The notes under the pieces: generated by a model
Databases searched by the model: none
Told to the model about the DNA's origin: nothing
What the model saw: the letters and a program-made list of their open reading frames with translations, nothing else
Source of the DNA: Miltoncostaea sp050250915
Lineage (GTDB): Bacteria > Actinomycetota > Thermoleophilia > Miltoncostaeales > Miltoncostaeaceae
Length of the DNA stretch: 64,000 nucleotides
Assembly (NCBI GenBank): GCA_050250915.1
Contig: JBFWNT010000002.1
Coordinates: 185,029 to 249,028, forward strand
Reading direction: 5' to 3'
Shown: in pieces, positions 17,883 through 25,407 of the stretch
Position numbering within the stretch: position 1 is the first letter of the stretch
How the letters are laid out: each line of letters begins with the position of its first letter
Translations under genes and position numbers: made by a program

Positions 17883-19474
17883 GCATCTGGATCAGCCGGC
17901 CCGATCCGCCGGCGCCCGCGGGCGACGGCCCCCTCGCCGGGTGGCGCCTGGCGGTGAAGGACAACATCGACGTCGCCGGCCTGCCGACCACCGCCGGCTG
18001 CCCGGAGTTCGCGACCGGTCCCGAGGGGCACGCCCCCTGCGTCGCCCGTCTGGTGGACGCCGGCGCCGTGGTGGTGGGGAAGACGGTGATGGACCAGTTC
18101 GCGACCGGGCTCACCGGCACGCGGTCGCCGCACGGGCCGGTCTCGTCGGTCGCCGACCCGGACGTGATCTCGGGCGGGTCCAGCTCCGGGTCGGCGGTGG
18201 CGGTGGCGTCGGGGCAGGCCGACATCGCGCTGGGGACCGACACGGCGGGGTCGGGGCGCGTGCCCGCGGCGATGAACGGGATCGTGGGTCTGAAGCCCAC
18301 CCGGGGCCTCATCTCGGTGCAGGGCGTGGTGCCGGCCTGCCTCACCATCGACTGCGTCTCGGTGTTCGCGCGCACGTGCGCCGACGCGCTGCTGACGCTG
18401 GGCGTGGCGACCGAGCCCGGCGGGCCCCTCGATCGGACCGTCCCCGCGGACCCGCGGGCCGACCTGCGGACGGCGGCGGCTCCCCGGATCGGGATCCCGG
18501 GCCCCGAGGCGCTCGTGGCCCTCGACGACGAGTCGCGGGCCCTGTTCGCCGCGGCCGCGGGGCGGGCGGCGGCGCTGGGGATGGAGGTGGTGCCGATCGA
18601 CCTGGGGCCGTTCCTGCGCGCCGGCGAGCTGCTGTACGGGGGGCCGTGGGTGGCGGAGCGGCTCGCGTCGGTGGGCGACTTCATCCGCGCCAACCCCGGC
18701 GCCACCCTCGACCCGGTGGTGCGCAGCGTGATCATGGGGGCGGAGGGCATCGACGCGGTCGCGGCGTATCGTGGCCGCTACGCCCTGGACGCCCTGGTCG
18801 CGGAGTCGGCCCCCATATGGGCGGCGGTCGACGCGCTGATGGTCCCGACGGTGCCGTGGGCGCCGACCCATGCCGAGGTGGCCGCCGACCCGCACGGCGT
18901 GAACGCGGCCCTCGGCACCTACACCAACTTCGTGAACCTGATGGACCTGTGCGCCGTCGCGATCCCCGCCGGGACGCGGGTGTCGGGCGTGCCGTTCGGC
19001 GTGCAACTCGTGGCGCCGCCGCTGCGCGACGCGCTGCTGTGCGGCATCGGGGGCCGCCTGGAGGCGCGCACCCGGCGGCTGGCGGTGGTGGGGGCGCACC
19101 TCGCCGGGCAGCCGCTCAACCACCAGCTCACCTCGCGCGGGGCCCGGCTGGTGGCGACGACGGCGACGGCGCCCGAGTACCGGCTGGTGACGCTCCCCGG
19201 CACGGTCCCGCCGAAGCCGGGCCTGGCGCGCATGCCGGACGGCGGGGCGCCCGTCGAGGTGGAGGTGTGGGAGCTGGGGGAGGCGGAGTTCGGCAGCTTC
19301 GTGGCGGAGGTGCCGCCGCCGCTGGCGATCGGGACGCTGGCGCTGGCCGACGGCTCGCAGGTGAGCGGGTTCATCTGCGAGCCGTGGGCGCTGGACGGCG
19401 CGGACGACATCTCGCACCACGGCGGGTGGCGGGCCTACCTGGCGTCCGGGGAGGCTGCCACGCTCCCGGGGTGA
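17879..19474 (+). CDS. atzF: Allophanate hydrolase
   Basis: Amidase-signature enzyme of 531 residues cleaving allophanate to ammonia and CO2, the last step of guanidine use. Ser-Ser-Lys machinery: Lys27 in LAVKDNIDVAG, the Gly-Ser loop ISGGSSSGSAVAV, and DTAGSGRVPA with the nucleophile region. The C-terminal ~110 residues (from about 425) match the extra AtzF domain. GTG start in a 4-bp overlap with the carboxylase; its stop overlaps recQ by 4 bp. The symbol follows family usage. Confidence 0.9.
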   Translation: MSIWISRPDPPAPAGDGPLAGWRLAVKDNIDVAGLPTTAGCPEFATGPEGHAPCVARLVDAGAVVVGKTVMDQFATGLTGTRSPHGPVSSVADPDVISGGSSSGSAVAVASGQADIALGTDTAGSGRVPAAMNGIVGLKPTRGLISVQGVVPACLTIDCVSVFARTCADALLTLGVATEPGGPLDRTVPADPRADLRTAAAPRIGIPGPEALVALDDESRALFAAAAGRAAALGMEVVPIDLGPFLRAGELLYGGPWVAERLASVGDFIRANPGATLDPVVRSVIMGAEGIDAVAAYRGRYALDALVAESAPIWAAVDALMVPTVPWAPTHAEVAADPHGVNAALGTYTNFVNLMDLCAVAIPAGTRVSGVPFGVQLVAPPLRDALLCGIGGRLEARTRRLAVVGAHLAGQPLNHQLTSRGARLVATTATAPEYRLVTLPGTVPPKPGLARMPDGGAPVEVEVWELGEAEFGSFVAEVPPPLAIGTLALADGSQVSGFICEPWALDGADDISHHGGWRAYLASGEAATLPG

Positions 19475-21495
19475 ACGTCGCCCAGGACATCCCCCCGGTC
19501 GCCCCGATCCCGGGGGAGGATCTGCCGCTGGCCGCGCTCGCCGACCTGGTGCGCGAGGTGGAGGCGGCCGAGGCGGCGGGCGCCGAGGACGTCGCCGCGC
19601 ACGCGGTGGTGGAGGCGCGGCTCGGCGAGCTGCGCGCGGCGTGGCCGGACCTGGGGCCGGAGGAGCGGGCGCTGCTGGGCCGCATGGTCACCGGGATCAC
19701 CGCGCGGCGGCCACCCGAGGGGGATGGGCGCGTCGGCGCGGCCGGCCCGGCGCTGCCGGAGGCGCTCGCCGCGCTGGGCGTCCGGCGCCTGCGGCCCGGC
19801 CAGGACCGGGCGATCGCGGCGGCGCTGGCGGGGCGCGACGCGATGGTGGTCATGGCGACCGGCTCCGGCAAGTCGCTCTGCTACCAGGCGCCGGCGGCCG
19901 TCCTCCGCGGCCTCACCGTGGTGGTGTCGCCGCTCATCGCGCTGATGACCGACCAGCTCGCCGGCCTCGACCGCGCCGGCATCCCGGCGGCGGCCCTGCA
20001 CTCGGGGCTGTCGGACGAGGAGGCGCGCGACGCCCTGGAGGCGGCCCGCGCGGGCGACCTGCGCCTGCTGTACGTGGCGCCGGAGCGGTTCGGGTCGGCG
20101 GCGTTCGGGCGCGCGATGGCGGCGGCCACCGTGAGCCTGCTGGTGATCGACGAGGCCCACTGCGTGAGCGAGTGGGGCCACGAGTTCCGGCCGGACTACC
20201 GCCGCGTCGGGCGGTTCCGCGAGGCGCTGCGGCCGCGCGCGACGATGGCGCTCACGGCCACGGCCACCGAGCGCGTGCGGGCCGACGTGGCGCGGCGCCT
20301 GGGCCTGCGCGACCCGGTGGGCGTGGTGGGCGGCTTCGACCGCCCCAACCTCACGTTCGACGCGCTGTGGGTGGAGGGCAAGGGCTCCGTCGCCCGGAAG
20401 CGGGGCGTGCTGACGGCGGCCCTCGCCACGGCGGACGGCGGCAAGGCGATCGTCTACTGCGGCACGCGCCGGGCGACGGAGGAGACGGCGGCGGCGCTGA
20501 ACGCTGCGGGCCACTCCGCCGTGGCGTACCACGCGGGCCGCGCGGACCGGGCGGAGGCCCAGGAGGCGTTCACGAGCGGGCGCGCCAGGGTCGTCGCGGC
20601 CACGAACGCGTTCGGCATGGGTGTGAACGTCCCGGACGTGCGCCTGGTGGTGCATACGGCGCTGCCCGACTCGCTGGAGCAGCTGTACCAGGAGGCGGGG
20701 CGGGCGGGGCGCGACGGGGAGCCGTCGCGGCACGTGATCGTGGCGGGCCCGTCCGACGAGGTGGCCATCCGGCGCCGGATCACGCGCGCGCGGCTGGAGC
20801 CGGGGGAGGTCGACCGCCTCCTGTCACGGCTGGCATCGCGGGCCGACGCCGCCGGCGCCTGGCGGATGGACCGCTCCGAGGTCGACGACGACACGGGGTT
20901 CGTGCTGGCGATGGCGGAGCGGGTCGGGGCGCTGCAGGTGGAGGCGGCGCCGGGCGGCGGCCGGTCGGGCCGGCTGATGGGCGACCGCCTGACGCCGGAC
21001 CAGCGGGAGGACCTGGCGGGCCAGGTGCAGGCGGAGCTGCGGCGGCGGCACCGGGCCCTGGACGCGGCGGTGGCGTACGTGCGCGGGGAGGCGTGCCGGC
21101 GGCGGGTGTTCCTGGAGCACTTCGACGACCCGTCGGAGCCGGCGCCGGAGGAGCGCTGCTGCGACCGGTGCGACCCGCCCGACGACCTCGCCGCGGCGAC
21201 GGCCGTGCCGGCGCCCGTCCAGGGGCGGCTCGCCCGGCCGGATGGGCCGCCGCTGGACGTGGACGAGCGGCGGGTGTTCGACGCCCTCAAGGCGTGGCGC
21301 GGCGCCCTGGCGAAGGAGCTGGGGTGGCCGGCGTTCCGGGTGGCGTCGAACCGGACGCTGGAGGGCATCGCGCGGCGGGCCCCGCGGGACGCGCGCGAGC
21401 TGGAGTCGGTGTGGGGCGTGGGCCCGTGGCTGATGGAGGGCCACGCCGTGGACATCCTGGACGTGGTCGCCGCGGCGGGGGAGGGGGCTGCGTGA
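19471..21495 (+). CDS. recQ: RecQ-type ATP-dependent DNA helicase
   Basis: Superfamily 2 3'-5' helicase of 674 residues. The first ~95 residues are a non-conserved acidic extension. Motifs: LRPGQDRAI, Walker A TGSGKSLCYQAPA, DEAH in VIDEAHCVSEWGHEFRPDY, ALTATATE, GRAGRDGE. A RecQ zinc region follows (CRRRVFLEHF then CCDRCD), then a C-terminal HRDC domain (FDALKAWRGALAKELGWP). It overlaps allophanate hydrolase and the thioesterase gene by 4 bp each, an unusual position for a repair helicase. Confidence 0.9.
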   Translation: MNVAQDIPPVAPIPGEDLPLAALADLVREVEAAEAAGAEDVAAHAVVEARLGELRAAWPDLGPEERALLGRMVTGITARRPPEGDGRVGAAGPALPEALAALGVRRLRPGQDRAIAAALAGRDAMVVMATGSGKSLCYQAPAAVLRGLTVVVSPLIALMTDQLAGLDRAGIPAAALHSGLSDEEARDALEAARAGDLRLLYVAPERFGSAAFGRAMAAATVSLLVIDEAHCVSEWGHEFRPDYRRVGRFREALRPRATMALTATATERVRADVARRLGLRDPVGVVGGFDRPNLTFDALWVEGKGSVARKRGVLTAALATADGGKAIVYCGTRRATEETAAALNAAGHSAVAYHAGRADRAEAQEAFTSGRARVVAATNAFGMGVNVPDVRLVVHTALPDSLEQLYQEAGRAGRDGEPSRHVIVAGPSDEVAIRRRITRARLEPGEVDRLLSRLASRADAAGAWRMDRSEVDDDTGFVLAMAERVGALQVEAAPGGGRSGRLMGDRLTPDQREDLAGQVQAELRRRHRALDAAVAYVRGEACRRRVFLEHFDDPSEPAPEERCCDRCDPPDDLAAATAVPAPVQGRLARPDGPPLDVDERRVFDALKAWRGALAKELGWPAFRVASNRTLEGIARRAPRDARELESVWGVGPWLMEGHAVDILDVVAAAGEGAA

Positions 21496-21872
21496 GCGAC
21501 GGCGTCCCGCAGACCCGGTTCACGCATCTGGTGCTCCCGGCGGACACGAACCATCTGGGGACCCTCTACGGCGGCTCGCTGATGGCGTGGATGGACTCGG
21601 CGGCGGGGATCGCGGGCGTGCGGCGGGCGGGGACGCGCACGGTCGTCACCGCCGTCGTCGAGCAGCTGACCTTCCGTGTCGCGATCCGCGAGGGCGAGCT
21701 GGTCGAGCTGGTCGCCGAGGTCGAGTCGGTGGGCCGCACGAGCATGCGCATCCGCGTGGAGGCCCACCGCGAGGACCCGGTCACCCACACCCGGGAGCTG
21801 TGCACGGCGGGGGTCTTCACGATGGTCGCCCTCGACGACGAGGGCCGTCCCACCCCGATCCGGGACATCTAG
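21492..21872 (+). CDS. Acyl-CoA thioesterase, hotdog fold (YciA/BFIT-like)
   Basis: Single hotdog domain of 126 residues. The motif TNHLGTLYGGSLMAWMD carries the family's catalytic Asn and acidic residues. GTG start overlaps the recQ stop by 4 bp. Likely a general acyl-CoA hydrolase; the chain-length preference cannot be read. It is the last gene of the operon and is followed by a strong hairpin. Confidence 0.85.
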   Translation: MSDGVPQTRFTHLVLPADTNHLGTLYGGSLMAWMDSAAGIAGVRRAGTRTVVTAVVEQLTFRVAIREGELVELVAEVESVGRTSMRIRVEAHREDPVTHTRELCTAGVFTMVALDDEGRPTPIRDI

Positions 21873-21893
21873 CCGCCGGCGCGGCGCCGGCGG
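21873..21893 (+). terminator. Hairpin after the guanidine-recQ operon
   Basis: Arms CCGCCGGC and GCCGGCGG (8 bp) with a 5-nt loop begin at the base after the thioesterase stop. No T-tract. Confidence 0.5.
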
Positions 21894-21954
21894 CCGCGGG
21901 CGCATCGCGAAACAGGGGTGGCGTCGCGGCGCGATCCGGGCGCACGATCGCGCC

Positions 21955-22374
21955 TTGGGGCAGACCGCGCCGGCATGGCTGGAGATCACTGCCGCCGCGA
22001 TCCTGTTCGCCGGGATCCTCGGCTTCGTCGTGTGGGTGGTGGTGCTGTGGGTGGTGCGCCTGCGCTTCCCGTACTCGGCCGACCAGCCGCTGCTCGCCCC
22101 GCGCGGCGACAGCCTGCTCCTGGAGCTCTTCGGGCCGGTCCGGAGGGTCATCCGTGAGGCGGTCGTGCCATCGCCGCACCAGCCTGCCGCCCGGCGACCG
22201 GGGTGGCGCGTCCCCGTCGGGCCCTGGGTTCCGGACGGGACGGCCGTGAGGCTCCCGATGGACGGCACGGCCGGTGCGGGGGTCCCCACCGCTCGAATGA
22301 ACATCGGGGTGCGTTCGAATGAACGCCGCAGCCGGGTGGGCGCGTTCCGGCTCGAACGCTTCATCAAGGGGTGA
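21955..22374 (+). CDS. Possible small single-pass membrane protein
   Basis: An uncertain gene of about 139 residues from a TTG at 21955. The only protein-like feature is one hydrophobic segment, ITAAAILFAGILGFVVWVVV, followed by VLWVVRLRFPYS and LLLELFGPVRRVIREAV. The last ~35 residues run through the dyad-repeat array (from 22291) and are probably not conserved. No ribosome binding site is clear. I recognise no family. Confidence 0.35.
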   Translation: MGQTAPAWLEITAAAILFAGILGFVVWVVVLWVVRLRFPYSADQPLLAPRGDSLLLELFGPVRRVIREAVVPSPHQPAARRPGWRVPVGPWVPDGTAVRLPMDGTAGAGVPTARMNIGVRSNERRSRVGAFRLERFIKG

Positions 22375-22749
22375 GACGGTCGCGGTGCCGCCCGCCGTTC
22401 AATGAACATCGAGGGCGGTTCAAATGAACGACCCCCCGATGGGCGTCCGACCTCCGGGTCGCTGCACGAGTGGACGGCGGGTCGCGTTCGAATGAACGCC
22501 GTGGCGGGCGGGCAGGGCGAGCCGCACTGACAGAGCTTCGTCGAAGGTGGGGACGGGCGCGGCGCCTGCCGTTCAAATGAACATCGGGGGTGGGTTCAAA
22601 TGAACGGCCTTGAGGAGCCTCGGCTCCGGTCGCTCAGGTGAACGCCGGCTCGAGCTCGAATGAACGCCGCGGCGGACAGGGAGGGTGGTCTCGCCTCTGA
22701 CCCCTCATTGAGGGGTGAGACGGGCCGGTGTTCCGACGTTCAAATGAAC
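22291..22749. repeat. Array of paired 12-bp dyads, period about 170 bp
   Basis: Units close to GTTCAAATGAAC or GTTCGAATGAAC occur at 22291, 22313, 22397 (11 bp), 22418, 22486, 22571, 22594, 22632 (diverged), 22654 and 22738, with a weaker one near 22464. The best copies have perfect 5-bp arms (GTTCA/TGAAC). Neighbours within a pair start 21-23 bp apart, two helical turns. The first of a pair is often followed by ATCGGGG and the second by GCCGC. Larger units also recur: AGGGGTGAGACGG appears twice, and units at 22397/22571/22738 and 22313/22486/22654 repeat every 167-174 bp. The array lies between convergent genes. No ORF or IS explains it. Confidence 0.85.
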
Positions 22750-23315
22750 ATCGGGGTCCGTCCCGCTCGGCCCTCTGCGGCCGGTGGTGATCCCCGCGGC
22801 CGGATGCCGAGCGCCAACTGGGCCGCCCAGTAGACGGCCTCCTCCGTCATGTCGAGCCCCGACGCATGCCGTCGCGAGGGGTCCTCGACGGGCATCCAGG
22901 CCGCCGCGAGCCGGGCGATCCGTGTCGCGCCGGCGGCGAGTTGCCTGAACCGGACGGCGAACCCGTTGTGGACCTCATCGGCTCCGATGCACTCGTCGGT
23001 GGTGTCGCACCCGAGGTAGAGGTCGTATCCGTCGCCGGACTCGGCGCCGCCGAGGCCGATGCCGAACGGCGCCAGGTCGACGAGGGACGCCTTCGGCGCC
23101 GGGACGTCGAGCACGATCGCGAGCCCGGGGGTCGTCGCCTGCCCGCTCCCGGCGTGGAATGCGACGAGGATCCGGACCGCCGTCAACTCCGCGGCGCTCG
23201 ACGCGAACGGCGTGAAGGTGACGGTCTCGGATGTCGTGGTCGCGACGAGGCCCGGATGGCGCGGGGTGCTGACCAGGACATCCCCCCGGGGGGTCGGCAG
23301 GCGGAAGAGCTCCAC
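22740..23315 (-). CDS. Hypothetical protein co-transcribed with TetR
   Basis: 191 residues, no family recognised. It starts MELFRLPTPRGDVLVSTPRHPG, continues with alternating hydrophobic strands and an acidic stretch (DTTDECIGADEVHN) with two Cys, and has no signal peptide or membrane segment. The GTG start lies 1 bp after the TetR stop, so the two are surely co-transcribed. Its last codons and stop lie inside the final dyad of the repeat array, so the C-terminus has probably been altered by the repeats. Confidence 0.65.
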   Translation of the reverse strand: MELFRLPTPRGDVLVSTPRHPGLVATTTSETVTFTPFASSAAELTAVRILVAFHAGSGQATTPGLAIVLDVPAPKASLVDLAPFGIGLGGAESGDGYDLYLGCDTTDECIGADEVHNGFAVRFRQLAAGATRIARLAAAWMPVEDPSRRHASGLDMTEEAVYWAAQLALGIRPRGSPPAAEGRAGRTPMFI

Positions 23316-23316
23316 C

Positions 23317-23901
23317 TCAGGCCGTCACGCTCCGGAGGACGGCGTCGGCGATGCGCTCCTCCCACCCGTCGGGGAAGGGCTCGCCCGAGAGGTAGTGGGC
23401 GTAGTACGCGCCGAAGGCCATCTCGATGGCGGCCTCGGGGTCGGCGTCGGGGCGGAGCTCGCCGCGGTCGCCGGCGGCGGTGAGGGCGTCGCGCAGCAGC
23501 TGGCGGCCGGGGCGGAGGCTCCGTTCCCGGAGGGCCTCGATCAGGTCGGGGACGTGCTCCTCCTCCGCCAGGCACACCCCCACCACCGACATGCCGGTTC
23601 GGGCGAACGCGACGCGGAGGTGGCGGAGCTGGGCGACCAGATCGTCCCGGAGGTCCCCCGAGAGCGCCGGCGCGGCGCCCATGCGGACCGCCGTGAACGC
23701 CGCCGCGACCAGCTCGGCCTTCGACGCGTACCGGAGGTAGAGCGTCGGCTTGCTCACCCCCGCGGCCGCCGCGACGCCCTCCATCGACAGCCGCGAATAG
23801 CCCACCTCCCCCAGGAGCTGGACGGCCGCGTCCAGGATCGCGTCGTCGTTCGCCTGGGACCGGGGACGGCCGCGGCGGGGTGAGGTGTGGGCAGCAGGCA
23901 T
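23317..23901 (-). CDS. TetR-family regulator of the adjacent MFS exporter
   Basis: Repressor of about 194 residues: helix-turn-helix ILDAAVQLLGEVGYSRLSME, then VAAAAGVSKPTLYLRYASKAELV, and a C-terminal ligand domain. Divergent from an MFS exporter with a 7-bp-arm dyad in the 66-bp gap, the classic drug-exporter arrangement. ATG 23901 is chosen because a TACCAT box lies 7 nt upstream (leaderless); ATG 23910 would overlap that box. Confidence 0.88.
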   Translation of the reverse strand: MPAAHTSPRRGRPRSQANDDAILDAAVQLLGEVGYSRLSMEGVAAAAGVSKPTLYLRYASKAELVAAAFTAVRMGAAPALSGDLRDDLVAQLRHLRVAFARTGMSVVGVCLAEEEHVPDLIEALRERSLRPGRQLLRDALTAAGDRGELRPDADPEAAIEMAFGAYYAHYLSGEPFPDGWEERIADAVLRSVTA

Positions 23902-23908
23902 CGTGCGC

Positions 23909-23914
23909 ATGGTA
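23909..23914 (-). promoter_or_regulatory. -10 element of the TetR gene (leaderless)
   Basis: TACCAT on the minus strand, 7 nt before the ATG at 23901. Confidence 0.4.
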
Positions 23915-23921
23915 GCGTGCC

Positions 23922-23945
23922 GCTTTACTACACGTTTCGTAAAGC
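23922..23945. promoter_or_regulatory. TetR operator in the divergent TetR/MFS promoter
   Basis: Perfect 7-bp arms GCTTTAC and GTAAAGC flank a 10-bp centre. The dyad lies between the divergent starts and just upstream of the TetR -10 box, so binding would block both promoters. Confidence 0.6.
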
Positions 23946-23967
23946 ACGAACGGCCGCTGGAGGACCT

Positions 23968-25407
23968 TTGACCCGCTCACGACCCGGCATGCTGCTCCTC
24001 GCGCTGACCTGCGCGTCCGGCAGCTTCGCCCTGATGCAGGCCGTGATCGTCCCCGCGCTGCCGATCGTGGCCGAGGAGTTGGACACGTCGACGTCGTGGG
24101 CGGCGTGGACCGTGAGCATCTACCTGCTGAGCGCGTCCGTCGCCACGCCGCTGCTGGGCCGGCTCGGCGACCAGTTCGGCAAGCCGCGGATGCTGATCGT
24201 GACCCTGGCCCTGTTCACCGTCGGGTCGATCGCCGCGATCTTCGCCTGGAACATCTGGTCGCTCATCGTGTTCCGCGCGATCCAGGGGATCGGCGGGGCC
24301 GTCTACCCGCTGAGCTTCTCGATCATCCGCGACGAGGTGCCCGCCAAGCGGATGGGCGTCGCGATGGGGCTCATCTCCGCGATGCTCGGCCTGGGCGGCG
24401 GCCTGGGCCTGGTGATGAGCGGCGTGATCGTCGACCACGCGTCGTGGCGCCTGCTGTTCGTGATCGGCGCCGTCGTCGGCCTCCTGGGCATCGCGCTCGT
24501 CGCGCGCTTCATCCCGCCGTCGCCGCACCGCAGCCCCGCCAAGCTCGACATCCCCGGCGCGCTGCTGCTGTCCGGCGGCCTGATCCTGCTGCTGGTGGCC
24601 CTCACCGAGGGGCACGACTGGGGCTGGTCGTCGGCGAAGCTCGTGGGGATGGTCGCCGCCGGCCTGGCGGTGCTGGTGATCTGGGGCGTCGTCGAGGCCC
24701 GCACCACAAGCCCGATGGTCGACATGCGGATGCTGTCCCGCCGGCCGGTGCTGTTCACCAATCTGGCCGCCCTGTTCTGCGGCTTCACGATGTACGCGAT
24801 CTTCACCGTGCTGCCGCTCTTCTCCCAGATGCCGAACGGCCTCCCGGAGGACGTCCAGGGCCTGGTCACCTACGGCTTCGGCGCCACGGTGACCGTGTCG
24901 GCGCTCTACCTGCTGCCCGGCGCGATCGTGATGCTCCCGGCCGGCCCCTTCGGCGGCGTCCTCGGCCGCTGGGTGGGCTTCAAGCTGTCGCTCGCGATCG
25001 GCCTGGTGGTCACGGCCGTCGGCTCCGCGTCCCTCGCCGCGTTCCACGACGAGCCGTGGCAGCTCATGCTGGGCTACGCGATCGGCGCGGCCGGCGTCGC
25101 GGTGGCCTTCGGCGCGATGCCGAAGCTGATCGCCGACGCCGTGTCGCCCACCGAGACCGGCATCGCGACCGGGATGAACACCGTCGTGCGGACCGTCGGC
25201 AGCGTGATCGGCAGCCAGGCCGCCGTGACCCTCCTGGCCAGCGACGTGATCGCCGGCACGTCGATCCCCGCCGAGTCCGGGTTCACCACCTCCCTGTGGC
25301 TGGGCGCGGTGGCCGCGCTGGTGGCGGCGATGTTCGCGCTGGGGGTGTCGCCGCGGCGGCGGGCGCGCCAGGAGGCGCCCGCCGCCGCCACGACGACGAC
25401 CGGCTAG
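23968..25407 (+). CDS. MFS multidrug exporter (DHA-type)
   Basis: Proton-driven exporter of about 479 residues with 12-14 hydrophobic segments. Motif A is LGRLGDQFGKPRML after helix 2; motif C-like residues are GLGLVMSGVIVDHASWR. The TTG start is preceded by GGAGG; ATG 23989 is an alternative beginning at MLLLALTC. Divergent from TetR and probably repressed by it. Its stop overlaps the convergent MMPL gene by 4 bp. Confidence 0.87.
   Translation: MTRSRPGMLLLALTCASGSFALMQAVIVPALPIVAEELDTSTSWAAWTVSIYLLSASVATPLLGRLGDQFGKPRMLIVTLALFTVGSIAAIFAWNIWSLIVFRAIQGIGGAVYPLSFSIIRDEVPAKRMGVAMGLISAMLGLGGGLGLVMSGVIVDHASWRLLFVIGAVVGLLGIALVARFIPPSPHRSPAKLDIPGALLLSGGLILLLVALTEGHDWGWSSAKLVGMVAAGLAVLVIWGVVEARTTSPMVDMRMLSRRPVLFTNLAALFCGFTMYAIFTVLPLFSQMPNGLPEDVQGLVTYGFGATVTVSALYLLPGAIVMLPAGPFGGVLGRWVGFKLSLAIGLVVTAVGSASLAAFHDEPWQLMLGYAIGAAGVAVAFGAMPKLIADAVSPTETGIATGMNTVVRTVGSVIGSQAAVTLLASDVIAGTSIPAESGFTTSLWLGAVAALVAAMFALGVSPRRRARQEAPAAATTTTG

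Noticed and set aside
22291..22749. CRISPR array
   Set aside because: Repeats are 12-bp dyads in pairs, not 24-40 bp units with uniform spacers, and no cas genes are present.
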